Shown: positions 22,892-35,650, numbered from the stretch's first letter. The stretch: 64,000 nt of DNA from Ancylostoma caninum (GCA_037903475.1 JBAJFG010000582.1:124001-188000); one strand, 5' to 3'. Numbers and translations are program-made. Notes: a model not told the origin generated them from the sequence alone.

Positions 22892-24704
22892 TCTATTAAA
22901 CAAAGCGCCGTAAGGGGGCTAGAGCGGTTAGAGATACGGGGCGGCATTCATAGACACCGCAATCTTGAGGCGCAGACTGTGTGGCGAAATGGCCGATTTC
23001 CATGGACGCAGACACGTTCGCTTCGGGACCCGAAATTACGTCACTGCTGGCTCTCCCGCATGCACGGGATGGTGATTTCATCACCTTCGCTGGAGGTCTC
23101 GCCGCATAGGAGTGAGGGAGTGTTTACGAGCTTTCAGGCTGCACAATGTACGCAGCAGGAAAACCAGCCTTCCGACATTGTATATCCAATCAACTAAATA
23201 CGGATACGGGTCCACCGATGGAGAAAGGGCCCGCCGTGGCCCAGTGCTGTGGGGAACGCCATGAGGTGGGTCCAGCTATGGAGAAAAGGCCCGCTAGGGC
23301 CCAATGGAGCGGGGGACGCCAAGATACGGGTCCCTGCCCCATCCATTGCTGAATTCTCGCAGCGCTTGTGTAGTCACGACATCCTTTCGTTTTGAGGAAG
23401 CTTTTGCACTAACAAAGAGTAAAAGCTCTAAATATGAAGGCATGGCATTGTATATCCAATCAACTATATACACCGATGGAGAAAAGGCACGCCTCGCCCA
23501 GTGGTGCGAGAAACTCCATGACATGGGTCCACCGATGGAGAAAGGGCCGCCGTGGCCCAGTGCTGTGGGGAACACAAAGAAACGGGTCCACCGATGGAGA
23601 AAGGGCCCGCCGTGGCCCAGTGCTGTGGGGAACGCCAAGATACGGGTCACCGATGGAGAAAGGGCCCGCCGTGGCCCAGTACTGTGGGGAACACCAAGAA
23701 ACGGGTCCACCGATGGAGAAAGGTCCCGCCGTGGCCCAGTGCTGTGGGGAACGCCATGAGGTGGGTCCAGCTATGGAGAAAAGGCCCGCTAGGGCCCAAT
23801 GGAGCGGGGGACGCCAAGACACGGGTCCACCTGCCCCATCCATTGCTGAATTCTCGCAGCGCTTGTGCAGTCACGACATCCTTTCGTTTTGAGGAAGCTT
23901 CTGCACTAACAAAGAGTAAAAGTCTCTAAATATGAAGGCATGACATTGTATATCCAATCAACTATATACACAGGTGGAGAAAAGGCCCGCCTGGCCCAGT
24001 GGTGCGAGAAACTCCATGACATGGGTCCACCGATGGAGAAAGGGCCCGCCGTGGCCCAGTGCTGTGGGGAACGCCAAGATACGGGTCCACCGATGGAGAA
24101 AGGGCCCGCCGTGGTCCAGTGCTGTGGGGAACGGATGCCCGCCGTGGCCCAGTGGTGTGGGGAACGCTAGATACGGGTCCACCGATGGAGAAAGGGCCCG
24201 CCATGGCCCAGTGCTGTGGGGAACGCCATGAGGTGGGTCCAGCTATGGAGAAAAGGCCCGTTAGGGCCCAATGGAGCGGGGGACGCCAAGATACGGGTCC
24301 ACCGATGGGGGAAAGTCTGCTGCGGCCCAGTAGTGTGGAAAACACTCGGATACAATTTCGCTTTGTCCAATAATGTGGGGTACGGCAGGATACAGTTCCG
24401 CCGATGGAGAACGCGTCTGCGTTGGCCCGATAGTGAGGAATACGCACGAATACGCCATACGATGGGGAACGAACTTCTCATTCGCATACTCAACTCATAA
24501 GAAGGACTTCATGTTTGGGCCCATTGGAAGGTTTGTTCTGCTTCTCTTATACGTAACGTATAAGAAGGTTTTTGAATTTGAGCTCAGTTAATGATTAATT
24601 TTGCTTATTTGCTAATTTTTTAAACATTTTGCACGTGTGGAGCTTTTGCACATGCCTCAAGTGGCTGCCCCACCTCACTTTCTAGCGTCCCGAAGGGGCG
24701 CTAG
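22892..24704 (+). mobile_element. Helitron-like element, family 2, complete copy
   Basis: Comparison with the empty mariner copy at 43096-44376 sets both ends: mariner sequence GGTCTGAGAAA stops at 22891 and resumes as TAAGGACAATGAATGAGAACC at 24705, colinear with TCAGCGGAATGAACGAGAACC in the empty copy. The element starts TCTATTAAAC (22892) and ends with hairpin CTAGCGTCCCGAAGGGGCG closing in CTAG (24701-24704). Insertion is between A and T, as known for Helitrons. Inside are a TCACCTTCGCTGG module (23081) and three 60-bp minisatellite blocks separated by duplicated spacers. There is no Rep/helicase ORF. Confidence 0.85.
23205..24320 (+). repeat. 60-bp minisatellite blocks with duplicated spacers (family 2)
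   Basis: Blocks are at about 23205-23335, 23520-23835 and 24015-24320. The unit holds GGGTCCACCGATGGAGAAAG, GGCCCGCCGTGGCCCAGTG and TGTGGGGAACGCCAAGATAC. The spacer (GAATTCTCGCAGCGCTTGTG through TATATCCAATCAACTATATA) is present twice, at about 23350-23470 and 23845-23970, so a higher-order duplication has occurred. As 60 is a multiple of 3 and the unit lacks stops in several frames, long repetitive open frames arise on both strands; these are not taken as genes. Confidence 0.95.
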
Positions 24705-25839
24705 TAAGGACAATGAATGAGAACCTCGGTGTCTTACTGCGCCAGTTTTTACCGGATGAGTTTTCAACTGAGAGGCTCGACCCTACCCTGGAGCAGAGGA
24801 AAACTTGATTTTGTTCGCCACTGCCAACCACATCTATAGCAGATTTTTGAACAACAACCCGAAATCACAATAGTAGGACTCTGCTGTCAACGCTATACTA
24901 GGTTGGAGGGAACTGCATTCAATCACATCCTTACAGCACCACCAAACTCCTTACACAACCTCTCTAGAGAGAAGATCTAGTTTAGAAAAACTTAGAAGTA
25001 TGAAATCGCCTCTACCCATAGCCATTCGGCATTTCATGTTATCGCGCAGAAACCGAGCTTCAACCATATCAATTATTTGCTCTTGAGATTGATCGTCTTG
25101 GGAAAAAAATAAGTTAAAAAAGATGTCACACCAGGTAAGACGCTGGTCATCAGTCAGATCGCGTGGTGTTCAGGTCCGCTCCTTTCCTAGACTGCTGATT
25201 GAAGCCAGATGTTTTGAGGCTGTGGTGTAGTGAGCGTCCAATCCTGTTCTCAACGTCAGGTTGGTAAGATCTGATTCAGATTCTACGGCTGTCCTCCATG
25301 CCTGATCGTCATGCGACACCCCGTGACCAGGACCATTGTTGCATTCAAGTTTAAAATTGTAGGAAGAAAACTTCGCGATTCCCTAGCTCACTGTTTATTA
25401 GAAAGGCGATTCCAAGATAAAACAAATGCAAGATTATCGGACACCTCTGCTTCGTAATGGTCGAGTTTGAAGTCATTAACTACGATCACCCAAGGATCGC
25501 GTCGGCTCATCATTTGTTCGTGGCATTACAAAAAGATACTGAGAAGAGCTAGCCAGAATATTCAAGCGGCTTTTGGAAAAGGAGGAAAAACCCTTTCAGG
25601 AGCTCACACAAATTGGCTTGAAATCTTTCAAATTCCACGGAAGAGAGATGTTTATTTGTGTATACCCGAAAACGGCAATTAATTTTGCACAAACCTGATA
25701 TAAGTAGAAACCCATACCCAATTGCATAGAATAATATCAACCTCCAATCTACACCGCAAAGGATACATTTATTATAACGATTTCAATTGAACAAGGTCAA
25801 CAAGTAACTACCAATGAGTGTTCTATCATCCATTTCCGA

Positions 25840-26170
25840 TTCAGTCATTCGGAGTCGGAGCAGCTTTTAAGTAAGCGATATTATTTTGAGGTCCAGCACA
25901 GGATCTTGCTTGCAACACTCATATTGAGTAGTCTGGGCAGCATTATGGGCTGGTGCTGAATCTTGTTGGTACACGTATGGATTGTTTCCGAAATGAGAAT
26001 TCAGCCATGGGAGGACATGGAAGGATACTTCCACTACATTCAAAAGCACATGAAAATCCAGAAAAAAATCATCAATACTTTTTCTTTACCCTGTAGAACT
26101 TGTCATTGAAGTCAATTTTTCCCACACAAAACTCAGTGTGAGAAGTACCTTCCATTTATTGGCGATTGAT
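25840..26170 (-). pseudogene. mariner/Tc1-type transposase fragment
   Basis: The minus-strand frame at 26049-25867 contains VLPWLNSHFGNNPYVYQQD followed by SAPAHNAAQTTQ, the region around the second catalytic Asp (QQD.AP.H) of mariner-type (maT-like) transposases. The reading frame is lost on both sides, no inverted ends were found, and it lies 140 bp beyond the mariner ending at 25698. It is a different subfamily from that neighbour. Confidence 0.75.
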
Positions 26171-26570
26171 AGGCTTCTGCATCGAATACATCACTTTTTG
26201 CTGCAGAGAAAGACTGCTCCTATTTGCGCTCAAAGAACTTACCCTGATGGGTATAGCAGAAAAGCGATGGGACAAAAATTAGTGACAATTGTGACGCGCA
26301 GATAAGGAACTTAGTTGTCATACTGATATATATGTGTGTGCGTTCAATGTGCGTGCGTCTATATGATGAAAGGCAGTTTCATTCGTAGCCTCGACGTAGC
26401 TAAGACGCAGGTTAGGAAGAAAATTAATGCCTTTTTGCGATGCGATGGCCACAACACACGAAACCACAAAACTGGGCACATCGACTAGGGGAAAGCTGGA
26501 TTCTGTGGACTAATGTGCAAGACCAATACATATTGAAATGAATACATAAGAAGAAAGTCTCAATAACACT

Positions 26571-26890
26571 GCCGCTATAGTCCTCGAGGAGTGTAGCTCC
26601 CTGCGTCGCCGTCGTTGGCGACTGTGACACCGGTGTGCATCGATTGTGGGCGGTGCGTCGCGGCGGCCGCCGAAGTTGGCGACTGGCGATCGCCAACATC
26701 GGCAGCCGCCGATAATAGCGACTGCGGCGTCGGTGCCTATAGACTGGTCGCCAACATTGGCGATCGGCGGCCGCCAATGTTGGCGATTGCGGCCTCGGTG
26801 CAAATCGATTGTGAGCGGTCGCCCACACTGGCGGCCGCCGTCGCCGGCCACGGCGACCAAGGTGCTATAGTCCTCGAGGAGTATAGCGGC
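26571..26890. mobile_element. MITE-like element with palindromic ends, copy 1
   Basis: Both ends read GCCGCTATA.TCCTCGAG from outside inward, and each end is itself a palindrome (CTATAGTCCTCGAGGAGTGT). The interior is GC-rich and made of repeated GTTGGCGACT and ATCGATTGTG motifs. A full-length relative in opposite orientation is at 61916-62183. No coding sequence or target duplication was found. Confidence 0.75.
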
Positions 26891-27041
26891 TACCTAATCA
26901 GTCTCCAAAATGATAAAAGAATCGATAGCCGTTAATAGTTAATGGATTTGCTGAACTGGCACTATTTCACATTGAGAGCTCCAAAATTTTTGAGAGAAAT
27001 TTTTCGTTGAGCTGTCGAATATTAATTATTATATTATTATT

Positions 27042-27452
27042 AGGGTTATTTAACGTGCTGAACACGAATATCTTATCTGCTTTGTACGGTAACGCAATTC
27101 CTGTAGGGCCATGGTAGTTGCACGGTAGAAACTGTGTCTCACAGAATCCCTTGAAATTTTGCACAGAGGGATCTTTTGAGATGCTGAATGTCATTATCTA
27201 ATCCATTTTGTACGGATTCGCATTTGATGTGGCCACAATAGGACTACTAGGAAAAGTTGACGAAAGTTGCCGAGTTCAAGGTGGCAGCTTCATGCAAAAT
27301 AGTGCTGATAATCGTGATCAACATTTGAGACTACCCCTATGCAAAACTTAAAGGGCTTCTGTGAGATACTATAATCAACGTATTCCTACAAAAGTGGGGA
27401 TGGGTTTTGAAACGGATAAAATATGCGTGTTCAGCACGTCGAATAACCTCGA
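27042..27452. mobile_element. short TIR element (about 410 bp)
   Basis: The left end AGGGTTATTTAACGTGCTGA continues to ACACGAATATCTTATC. The right end, inverted, is GAGGTTATTCGACGTGCTGA continuing to ACACGCATATTTTATC. The TIRs are about 37 bp. No transposase is encoded and the target duplication is unclear. Confidence 0.7.
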
Positions 27453-28344
27453 TATACTAAAAAAAAAACCTTAAAAATTTTTGGGGCTCCCGATGTGGAA
27501 TAGTGGTGCTGAACTACGTGAATAAAGAGATTCAAATTACTTAGATAAACAGTGTTTAGAATAGAAGGTGGAATTGGCCGAAATTTTGAAACCAATAAGA
27601 CGAAGGAGAAGACTTGGTAAAAATGGTGAGAACCAAAGATGGATTTTAAAAAACTTTCGGCAAAATTCAGTCTCTTGCCAATTCGTAGCAATGGACGCAT
27701 TCACAACAGGCTAATACATGGCATGGTAACGCACCCATTTCCCATACCTTCGAGCTATTCAAACCGAATGAAATTTATCAAAATGGCAGAAAATTTTCTG
27801 ATTGCGGCATTGGGGGAAACGATTCATAAATGAAATAGCCTTTGCTAAAGAAACATGCATTGGAACATATTGAAAAGAATTGTATTATCTCGGACAATCA
27901 ATATGGTTTCCTTAAAGGCAGATCTGTTGAAACAGCAGTATCTACTTCATGAACTACTGGTGAGCCGCTGAATCCAAAAAACAAACAGATGTGATATACT
28001 TTGACTTCTCGAAAGCCTTTGATGAAGTCCCAACAGATAAGCTGCTACAGAAAATGGAACTGATCGGTATTCACCCCATGGTAATAAACTGGATACGTGA
28101 TTTCCTTACTGGTAGGACTCATCAAGTACGTGTGAGAATTCAGTATTCTGAGGTTTTCTCAGCTTACAGCAACATCCCACAAGGAGGAGTATTATCCTCT
28201 TTACTATTTACCAGTCCAATCGTCCGGCTCACGCCGGACTCTCAGGCTTCTTTTGGGCTCGCTTCGCTCGCCTCATACGTGTGTGTTCTCTTCTACTGAG
28301 CGCTGACATACTACTCTCGCAAGTGCGGATGACATCTTCCACAC

Positions 28345-28760
28345 TTTCAACGCCGGCGCACCCTTATCACACCGTTGGATCCGACTCCAGGCGTTTCCCC
28401 ACTTTTGGACGCCGGCGCACCCTTATCACACTTTTGGACCCGACTCCAGGCGTTTCTCCACTTTTGGACACCGGCGCACCCTTATCACACTTTTGGACCC
28501 GACTCCAGGCGTTTCTCCACTTTTGGACACCGGCGCACCCTTATCACACCGTTGAACCTGACTCCAGGCGTTTCCCCACTTTTGGACGCCGGCGCACCCT
28601 TATCACACCTTTGGACCCGACTCCAGGCGTTTCCCCACTTTTGGACGCCCTTATCAGACCGTTGGACCCGACTCCAAGCATTCCCCCATTTTGTAAACGC
28701 CAGCGCATCTCTATCACAGCGCTGGACCCGTTTCCCCCCACCTTTGAGCGCCGGCGCTTC
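28345..28760 (-). repeat. 59-60-bp minisatellite in Helitron copy D
   Basis: About seven units, reverse-complement of the type at 1664-1866 (GGCGTTTCCCCACTTTTGGA, CGCCGGCGCACCCTTATCAC, ACCGTTGGACCCGACTCCA). Units near 28700-28760 are more diverged. Confidence 0.9.
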
Positions 28761-29162
28761 ACTCTCACTGCTGTTCTTCCTTCAACGGAAACTCTTCCCC
28801 TATCGAGCGCCGACGCACCTCTGACATAGCCCTAGGCTCTTTCCATATCATCTTCTCCACCATCTGTGTTGGCGCAACATCCATACATGTCATCCCTCGT
28901 CCGCGTGGCTCCTCCTCTTCGTTATAAAACTGACCTGCCCGTCTCTTTCCTTTTATACGGTCATGTAATCATGGGCCTATCTCACTCATTCCGACCGTGT
29001 TGAAAACAACTGTCGGCCACTTACATGTCTATACATGACAAACGTGGTCCGAAACACTTTTAAATTAAAGTAGAAATCAAAAAATGCAACTTTTTTGTAC
29101 ATAACTCGATGCGCTGTACACAATGGTGTCAGTAGTTTTTGAAGACAATGGCTGTTTCTCTT

Positions 29163-29601
<439 letters not shown>

Positions 29602-30650
29602 AAATGTCAATTAATATAACTATGATTTTGTACACTTATCAAGTACCAGAATCAATCTCCAAATTTGGTGTAGTTTGCAAAATGTATGCGGATGACATAA
29701 GAATTTACAGGGGTTCAGAGAAAACTGAGGGATTCATGTGCTGTTCAAGCAGCTGTTGATTAAATAGATATATTGGCCGATATTTGGGAACTACTTATTG
29801 CATGAAAAAACTGAATGTATGGTTAGTGGAACGAAAGAAACTTTCAGGCACCCCTTATATACACCGATAGGATCAGTTCTGAATCCGGTCCAGGAAACAA
29901 GAGGCCTTTGTTTTCTCGTATCAAACAAACTATGCTTTGATAACCATGACAGAACCATGGTTAAAAAGTATAAAATTAAAAAGTATAAATTATAGTACCT
30001 ATTACTTGTTCAAAGCCCTGAAAACTAGAAATCCTCAATTCTATTCGCGTGCATGTAAATCTTATGTACGACCTATAGTGGAATCTGGAACAACCATTTC
30101 CAATCCTTTCGAGAAGAAAAATATTATTCCTTGGAAAGTGTTCAAAACAGTTTCACGCGGAAACTAATGATGAGATGCTTCAGAATGAACTATGATCAAG
30201 TACATAATTGTGAGAAGAGAGCAAAGTTACTTGGTTTACCAACTTCGCAAAGTAGAAGGAGAAATAGTGATTTCTTAATGATGTTCAAAATACTTAAATA
30301 CTACTAAAATACTTAAAGCTTTCTTTGAATCCATTTGAATATTTTGGAGTACCGCTAACGAGAAACAGAAGAGGAGAACTCAGCTCTACGTCTCAGTTGC
30401 AAGGTCACAGACTAGGTCGAAATTCTTCACTTACAGAGCTGTAAACGAGTTCAACTTGTTACTAGCTAAAAATGAGCATTTGATGGAACTGTCTTTGCAA
30501 GCTTCAGAAAGCTTGTCAGAAGAACATGTTTGAAACCATTGAATGTATGAACATGTTTATGTCCTTTGTTATGTTGATAGTGACTGATGTGGTGTTGTAC
30601 TTATCTTTGCGTGGCTTAGCCCGCGTCTCCAAATAAATAAATAAATGAAC

Positions 30651-31655
30651 TTTGAATTTAGGCACCTGAAAAACACTGAAGCACTTCAGCAGTTTTTTTA
30701 AATGAGAGCACGAGCAAAACAAGACGGATGTTTAAATGAAAGCGCGAGCAAAACAAGAAGGGACATATACTAGAAACCATGTAAATTGGGTAATTACCCA
30801 CACACGTTCCCCAAAAACGGGAACGAAACTAAGTGATATAGATTATCGAAGTAGTGCCACGATCCACCAAAATCAGCTATTGCGGCAGAGATCAAAAGAA
30901 AGACCGATAAAACAACTAACTAAGCCCCATACACCGGATGTTTGTCTTGAATGCATCAACTCTATCTAGTACTATCTCTGTACTTAAAGTCATCACATGT
31001 CATCACAGTCATAAGCAGAAAAGACAGACGAAACAACGGACAACTTCAGAGAGTTGGTGAAGTCATCGCGCCGTTGTTGAAGGAAAAAGAATAATCAGGA
31101 GGCGACAGAGATCTGCACGTCGCGTCGCGAAGTTGAGTATCTCAAGGCAACAACGCGACTTGAAAATGTATCCATTCGGAACTCAACACCTTCGGACAGT
31201 TGGTTTTCACGGGACTGTCGCGCCGCGACGAGGTATAAATACAGCTAGACGTGACGTGCTTACGGTGGCGCAGCTAGGTACTCCCGCCAGCCACGCTGTA
31301 CATTCAGGATGTGCTGGCCCGCCCTGACCTGTTTCAACATGAAATTCTCCTCAAATAGATACGTACATGCGCGAATGATGCATGTATCTGCTATAAGCTG
31401 TCCTTATAAAGCTGATTCTAAGCGCATTTAAATACATTAGATTGATATCTCCAATCACATCTCATACCGTGTAACCAGCATTTGTGTGTATAGTGCATCC
31501 AAGTGCCAGTTAATATTGGTGGAAGGATCATATACTGACACGGCGGCCATTTTCAACCAATATCAAGCATGCTTGATGCTTGATAGCATGGTTGATTGAC
31601 ATGCCACACCGCTTACCTCTGAACCGTGAATACACCAATATACTTTTTGAATCCT
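30651..31655. other. no gene recognised
   Basis: A 20-bp direct repeat (AGCRCGAGCAAAACAAGA at about 30704 and 30741) is the only structure noted. Confidence 0.35.
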
Positions 31656-31659
31656 TACT

Positions 31660-32225
31660 CAGAACCCCAAAAACAAGTTGTCGACCCAGCTTTGCTCAAA
31701 AACAACTTGCAAAAAGGCTTCTAACTAGCAAGTCGTTGTCGACGAACGACGTCATGATGTCTCTCGATAACTCGTCGACAAAGAAAAGAAAAAAAAACAA
31801 GTTATAAGCCTTTCCAAAACCAACCTGTCAACAAGCTTTTGACCTCACATGTTGTTGATAACCGTTTAGTCAAACAATGTCGACGAAAAAGAGTCAAGTT
31901 CCCGTACCCACACGAATACGATGCAGCCATTGGCCCCAGGCGATGGTCACTATGTTACAATTTTGGAAAAGCGTCTTCAATTCAAGGACATTTCCGCCAT
32001 CCTCCACAAGTCTTCTCCAGTCCAAGTCTTCTCCACAAGTCTTCGTCCTTTAGGCAATTTTGTAGAGTTGACAGATTGTCAGCGAAGAAATGGCGAGAAG
32101 TAGTTCGCACAACCGACACCTTGTCGGCAAGGAAGTTTGGAGACAAGTTGTCGACAAGCTTTCGGGAAAGCAAGTTTCAGATGTGATCAGAAACTTGCTC
32201 ACCGGATGCTTGTCAACAAGTTCTT
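31660..32225. repeat. cluster of GTCGAC-centred palindromic motifs
   Basis: ACAAGTTGTCGAC and close relatives recur at about 31676, 31733, 31770, 31826, 31878, 32110, 32140 and 32210, in both orientations, including ACAAGTTGTCGACAAGC. No tandem period is evident. Function unknown; it could be a decayed foldback element or satellite. Confidence 0.5.
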
Positions 32226-32807
32226 TTTGGGGAGATCATTCTTGCGCATACCAGCACCCTGTGCGGTCGCGCCGGTTGATCTTGCTGACAGCATTCTCTG
32301 CTAAGGAGGATTATTGCCAGATACTTCTATCCATTCTGCTCCAAGTCTAATCCCTTACTAGATTGAAGCACGATTGCTAGTGCTCTTCCACGGAGTCCGT
32401 CAGCTTGTTGGTCCTACTTCCGGGACCGTACTTCTACTACCGTCGTCTAGTTATTTCGGTATATCTCTCTACTTCGTCTGCGCGATCCCTAGTTGCAGGA
32501 GCAGTTTGCTGACAGTGATAGATAATCTCTACCAGATAAAGCTTGATTTTTGTTAAATGCAGTGTTTCACCTAAGCTGCACCGGCCGAGAATTCGCTCAA
32601 TTTCTTCGCCTTTGTACGAGGCGCCTCCCGGCAGGCTGTGACTGCGGCGCAGTTTTCGGCAATGATAACACCTATGCGATCAGTGAGATCAAAAGAGGTG
32701 AAGAGAAGTCATGCAGTTTTCTTGCCGCGGAACTCGTCCGCGACAAATTGAATTGTTCCTTCGGATAAGGGTTTTTCGAGAGTCTTATTGGAAACTATGC
32801 GATGGGT
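32226..32807. other. no gene recognised
   Basis: Short open frames only, without family resemblance. Confidence 0.35.
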
Positions 32808-33370
32808 GTACCCGGCTACGTTCGGGTGTTCTTTTTCTCTCCTGGCTATTTATAGCTGATGCCAGCATTTGTTGATCCAAAAGAACCTTCTCAAGATGTT
32901 CATCATTTGGTGATCAGCTCAAGTGACACTTCACCCTGTCCCCTTCTCTCGAAAATAAGTTAAAGTTGTCTCACTGGTAAATTTTTCTATGATGCTTGCC
33001 ACTTTCATGTTGAACTTTTCGGAAAATCCCAGAAGACACTGTTTCGTCGAGCAGTGGGCAAGAGCACCGAAAAATCAATAAAATCGATAAGTCGATAATC
33101 TGTTCAAAACGCTTATCATGTTCGTGTTCGTATTGACATACCCCAGTGGCCATGTCATGTCACCGTCCCCGGAACGAAAATAGCGAAAATCAATAAAATC
33201 GATAAATCGATAGTTCGTACAAAATGGTTGTCATATTCGTGTTCAACGTATTGACATACCCTATTACTCAAGTCTTCACCGATGCTTCGCGATTTCTATT
33301 AAGAACATACAAAAGTACAAACAAACATACACACAAACACACAAACTTTCACTTTTATATATACAGATCA
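32808..33370 (+). repeat. RTE/SINE-like retrotransposon 3' region, copy 2
   Basis: Homologous to 5150-5760: opening GTACCCGGCTACGTTCGGGTG, middle GTTCATCATTTGGTGATCAG, repeated AAAATCAATAAAATCGATAA blocks, and the tail CACTTTTATATATACAGAT. Non-coding. Confidence 0.65.
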
Positions 33371-33639
33371 CATACATTGCTAAACTAGGTGCAACGAGTA
33401 AGTCCAGATTCTGCTGATATTCCAGAATCGAAAATGAGGTGAGATACTGCCTTTGAGTTGCTTACAATCAATCAATAGCTGGTGGTGTTGTCCGTGGGGT
33501 CGTAGCCTGCTACTGACTGGTATGATCTCTCATGATGTCTGCTATGTAATGTTCGGCGGCTAGGTCGTCATCCCTTCCAGCCAAACGTGCGCGAATGGAG
33601 TGGATGTCTCCCATTCCAAATAGCTGTGCAGTGGATCAA

Positions 33640-34330
33640 CTACAACACTTCGCTGGAGACGAAAACATTCCACCTTGTGATCGACATGCTACTGGACACA
33701 AAAGCGAGAAATGATAGAGATCAACAGAAGGAGTTGCGAGATACTTGGAGGAGAACAAAAAGTTGAGGGAAGAAAATTCTAAACTCATGCAGAAGATAGT
33801 CGTTTTGCTTAGGCCTGGAGATGTCACAGCTAACGTTTCCGCTCAAAATCTCAAGTCAGATTTAGTTGCCGATGATAGTGAGCGTTAGCGTTCTATCGTA
33901 TTACATGGTGTTCCCGAAAGCAATTCTTGTACCTCATAGATCGTTCTCAACATGATATTATTTGTGTGCTTCAACTCCTTTTCTTGATGTAGAGTGGCTC
34001 CCTTCCTCAGTGTATAGGATGGCGAGGTTTGACGCCCGTAGGCATAGGCTGCTGTAGACCGACCTTCCTGCAAGCAAATTCCAGAGGAAGGCAGTTCGAT
34101 GTGCTACACGTCTACGGTTATTTCCCCTTAAAGGGGTTTGTCTGCGCCCTCCTCCAAGAGAGGAACTGTTGACGTCTAGAACGTCAGTTAGACGCAGGTC
34201 ATATCAAACGTTCTCATCCATATGCTTCTTCCACTGAGAATGCCTGTCATGATAGCAGTTCCAGTTCCATTGTTCATGATGTGTTGAATCCTCAGGCAAG
34301 CAACGCTTCATCGGGAAACCATTGACGTCT
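33640..34330 (+). pseudogene. CR1-like ORF1 remnant
   Basis: A charged, coiled-coil-like stretch YLEENKKLREENSKLMQKIV is followed by the ORF1 motif ER.RSIVLHGVPESNS, then in other frames VEWLPSSVYRMARFDARRHR and FQRKAVRCATRLRLFPLKGV. The same ER.RS(I/V)V..G(V/L)PE motif occurs in the ORF1 at 63616-64000. ORF1 proteins of this type are RNA-binding chaperones of LINE particles. At least four stops or frameshifts are present. Confidence 0.7.
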
Positions 34331-34439
34331 CTTAGGACAGCTAGTTCAATAAAATCTCTTCCTTCTCTGATGTTCACTGACGACACATTTTGCGAGGTTT
34401 GTTTGGCAACCTGCAGGCGGGCTTGCCAACTACCTAGGC

Positions 34440-34985
34440 AAACGAAGCCCGTCAAATGTATTGCCAAACGAGAAGTCTTGCAAAATGAATCGCCATGCAA
34501 ACCCCGTCAAATGTATCGCCACGCAAACCTCGTCAAACATATCGCCACACGAACCTTGCCAATTGTATCGTCGAACAAAAGGGTTATCAACCATGCAAAA
34601 ATTTCGATATCATCAGAATCGTACCATGATACCAATCTTGGGAGCCGGCTGCCTTACCAGCTGAGCTATTCGGCACCGCCGATGGTTAGATCTCCAACTA
34701 AGAATGAAATGAACGCCTTATCAGAACACCCGTAAAATGTATCGTCATGCAAACCTTGCCATTTGTATCGCCAAGCAAACCTCGTCAAATGTATCGCCAA
34801 CAGATTCTCTTGCCTTTTGTATGGCCAAACACCCATAAAAAGTATCGTCAACAGGTTCTCTTGCCAAATGTATCGCCAAACAGGCTCTTCACTCATTCTC
34901 CTGTAAATCATATTGCCAAGCAAAATTTTATCCCGTAAATCATATCGCCAAACACATTCTCTTGCCAAATGCATCGTCAATGAAC
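34440..34985 (+). repeat. 26-bp degenerate tandem repeat
   Basis: Units such as CAAACCCCGTCAAATGTATC plus GCCACG repeat with a 26-bp period at 34440-34600, and looser copies follow at 34730-34985. Between them is a tRNA-like segment. The block separates ORF1 from the endonuclease of the CR1-like element and is probably an insertion or an expanded inter-ORF region. Confidence 0.7.
34612..34680 (-). pseudogene. tRNA-like sequence (pseudogene or SINE head)
   Basis: The minus strand reads GGTGCCGAATAGCTCAGCTG then GTAAGGC, a good box A and D-arm. The T-arm is poor (GGTACGATTCTG) and the acceptor stem does not close, so this is not called a functional tRNA. Confidence 0.4.
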
Positions 34986-35008
34986 ATCAGAATTAGAACA
35001 TTCGGTCC

Positions 35009-35650
35009 ATGAAAAGAAATGCAGATTCGCTTGCCGCACTTTTGACACTAAGTGGTAGTGATCTAGTTGTTCTCACTGGAACTCAGCTCGACTCCAAAAT
35101 CGATGATCTTTCTTTGCTGGACCCAAACTGCACTCTGTACTTCACAACACGCTGCGATAGGATACACCAGAAAGGTGGTGGGATTGCTATCCTTCTGAAG
35201 CACCTACTCGTTTGCTTCACTGTCTTTGAAGAGTCAGTTAGAGATACCTACGAAATTTTAGTCACTGATATTCAGTACCATAATAGATCGTTAAGGTTGG
35301 TGTATGTTTACCGGGTACCTAGTTGTCTTGCTGCAAGCACGTTACAGCTTCTGAAAGCTATAAGTGACTTTTGTTTGTATAACGGTGCCGCAATGTTGTT
35401 GGGAGATTTCAGTTTTGGCGGTTTTTCGTGGAGCGAGGGCAGGAGTTCTTCGCACTCCTGTGAAATCTCTAATATGCTTGCAGCCCATTGTTTCAGACAG
35501 CTCGTTCTCCGTCCAAAAAGAGGGAGTTCATATCTTGACCTCGTTTTTAGTAATGCGACACTTTGTTCGTAGTCTTACTGTGACTGCACCTATTGAGAAC
35601 AGAGCTCACGCAGGCGTGGAATTCCTGATCTCTACCGAAGCTCAATAACT
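35009..35650 (+). pseudogene. CR1-like endonuclease domain
   Basis: An APE-type endonuclease segment: SLAALLTLSGSDLVVLTGTQ (the catalytic Glu of the usual TET is replaced by Gly), RCDRIHQKGGGIAILLK, SLRLVYVYRVPS, MLLGDFSFGGFSW (usual GDFN is here GDFS) and SYLDLVFSN. The frame breaks near 35570. Loss of Glu and Asn at key positions indicates an inactive enzyme. Confidence 0.75.

Larger units (their letters stand above)
22663..25698 (-). mobile_element. mariner transposon (copy 1), interrupted by a Helitron-like insertion
   Basis: Ends TCAGGTTGGTGCGAAATTAA (left) and the inverted TCAGGTTTGTGCAAAATTAA (right) are flanked by TA. Without the 1813-bp insertion the element is 1223 bp, against 1281 bp for the uninterrupted copy at 43096-44376. 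Transposase remnants are on the minus strand; near 22880-22710 the frame LSLTEFHFFRVPDANLRHQQ and then KFLDFRDLSFHRRNISFHQF matches the mariner C-terminal region after the third catalytic Asp. Frameshifts make it inactive. The size is close to the hookworm mariner 'bandit'; identity was not tested. Confidence 0.85.

Noticed and set aside
23081..24704. Helitron family 2 starting at TCACCTTCG (23081)
   Set aside because: Comparison with the empty mariner puts the start at TCTATTAAAC (22892); the TCACCT module is internal, though it is 5'-terminal in the small related element.
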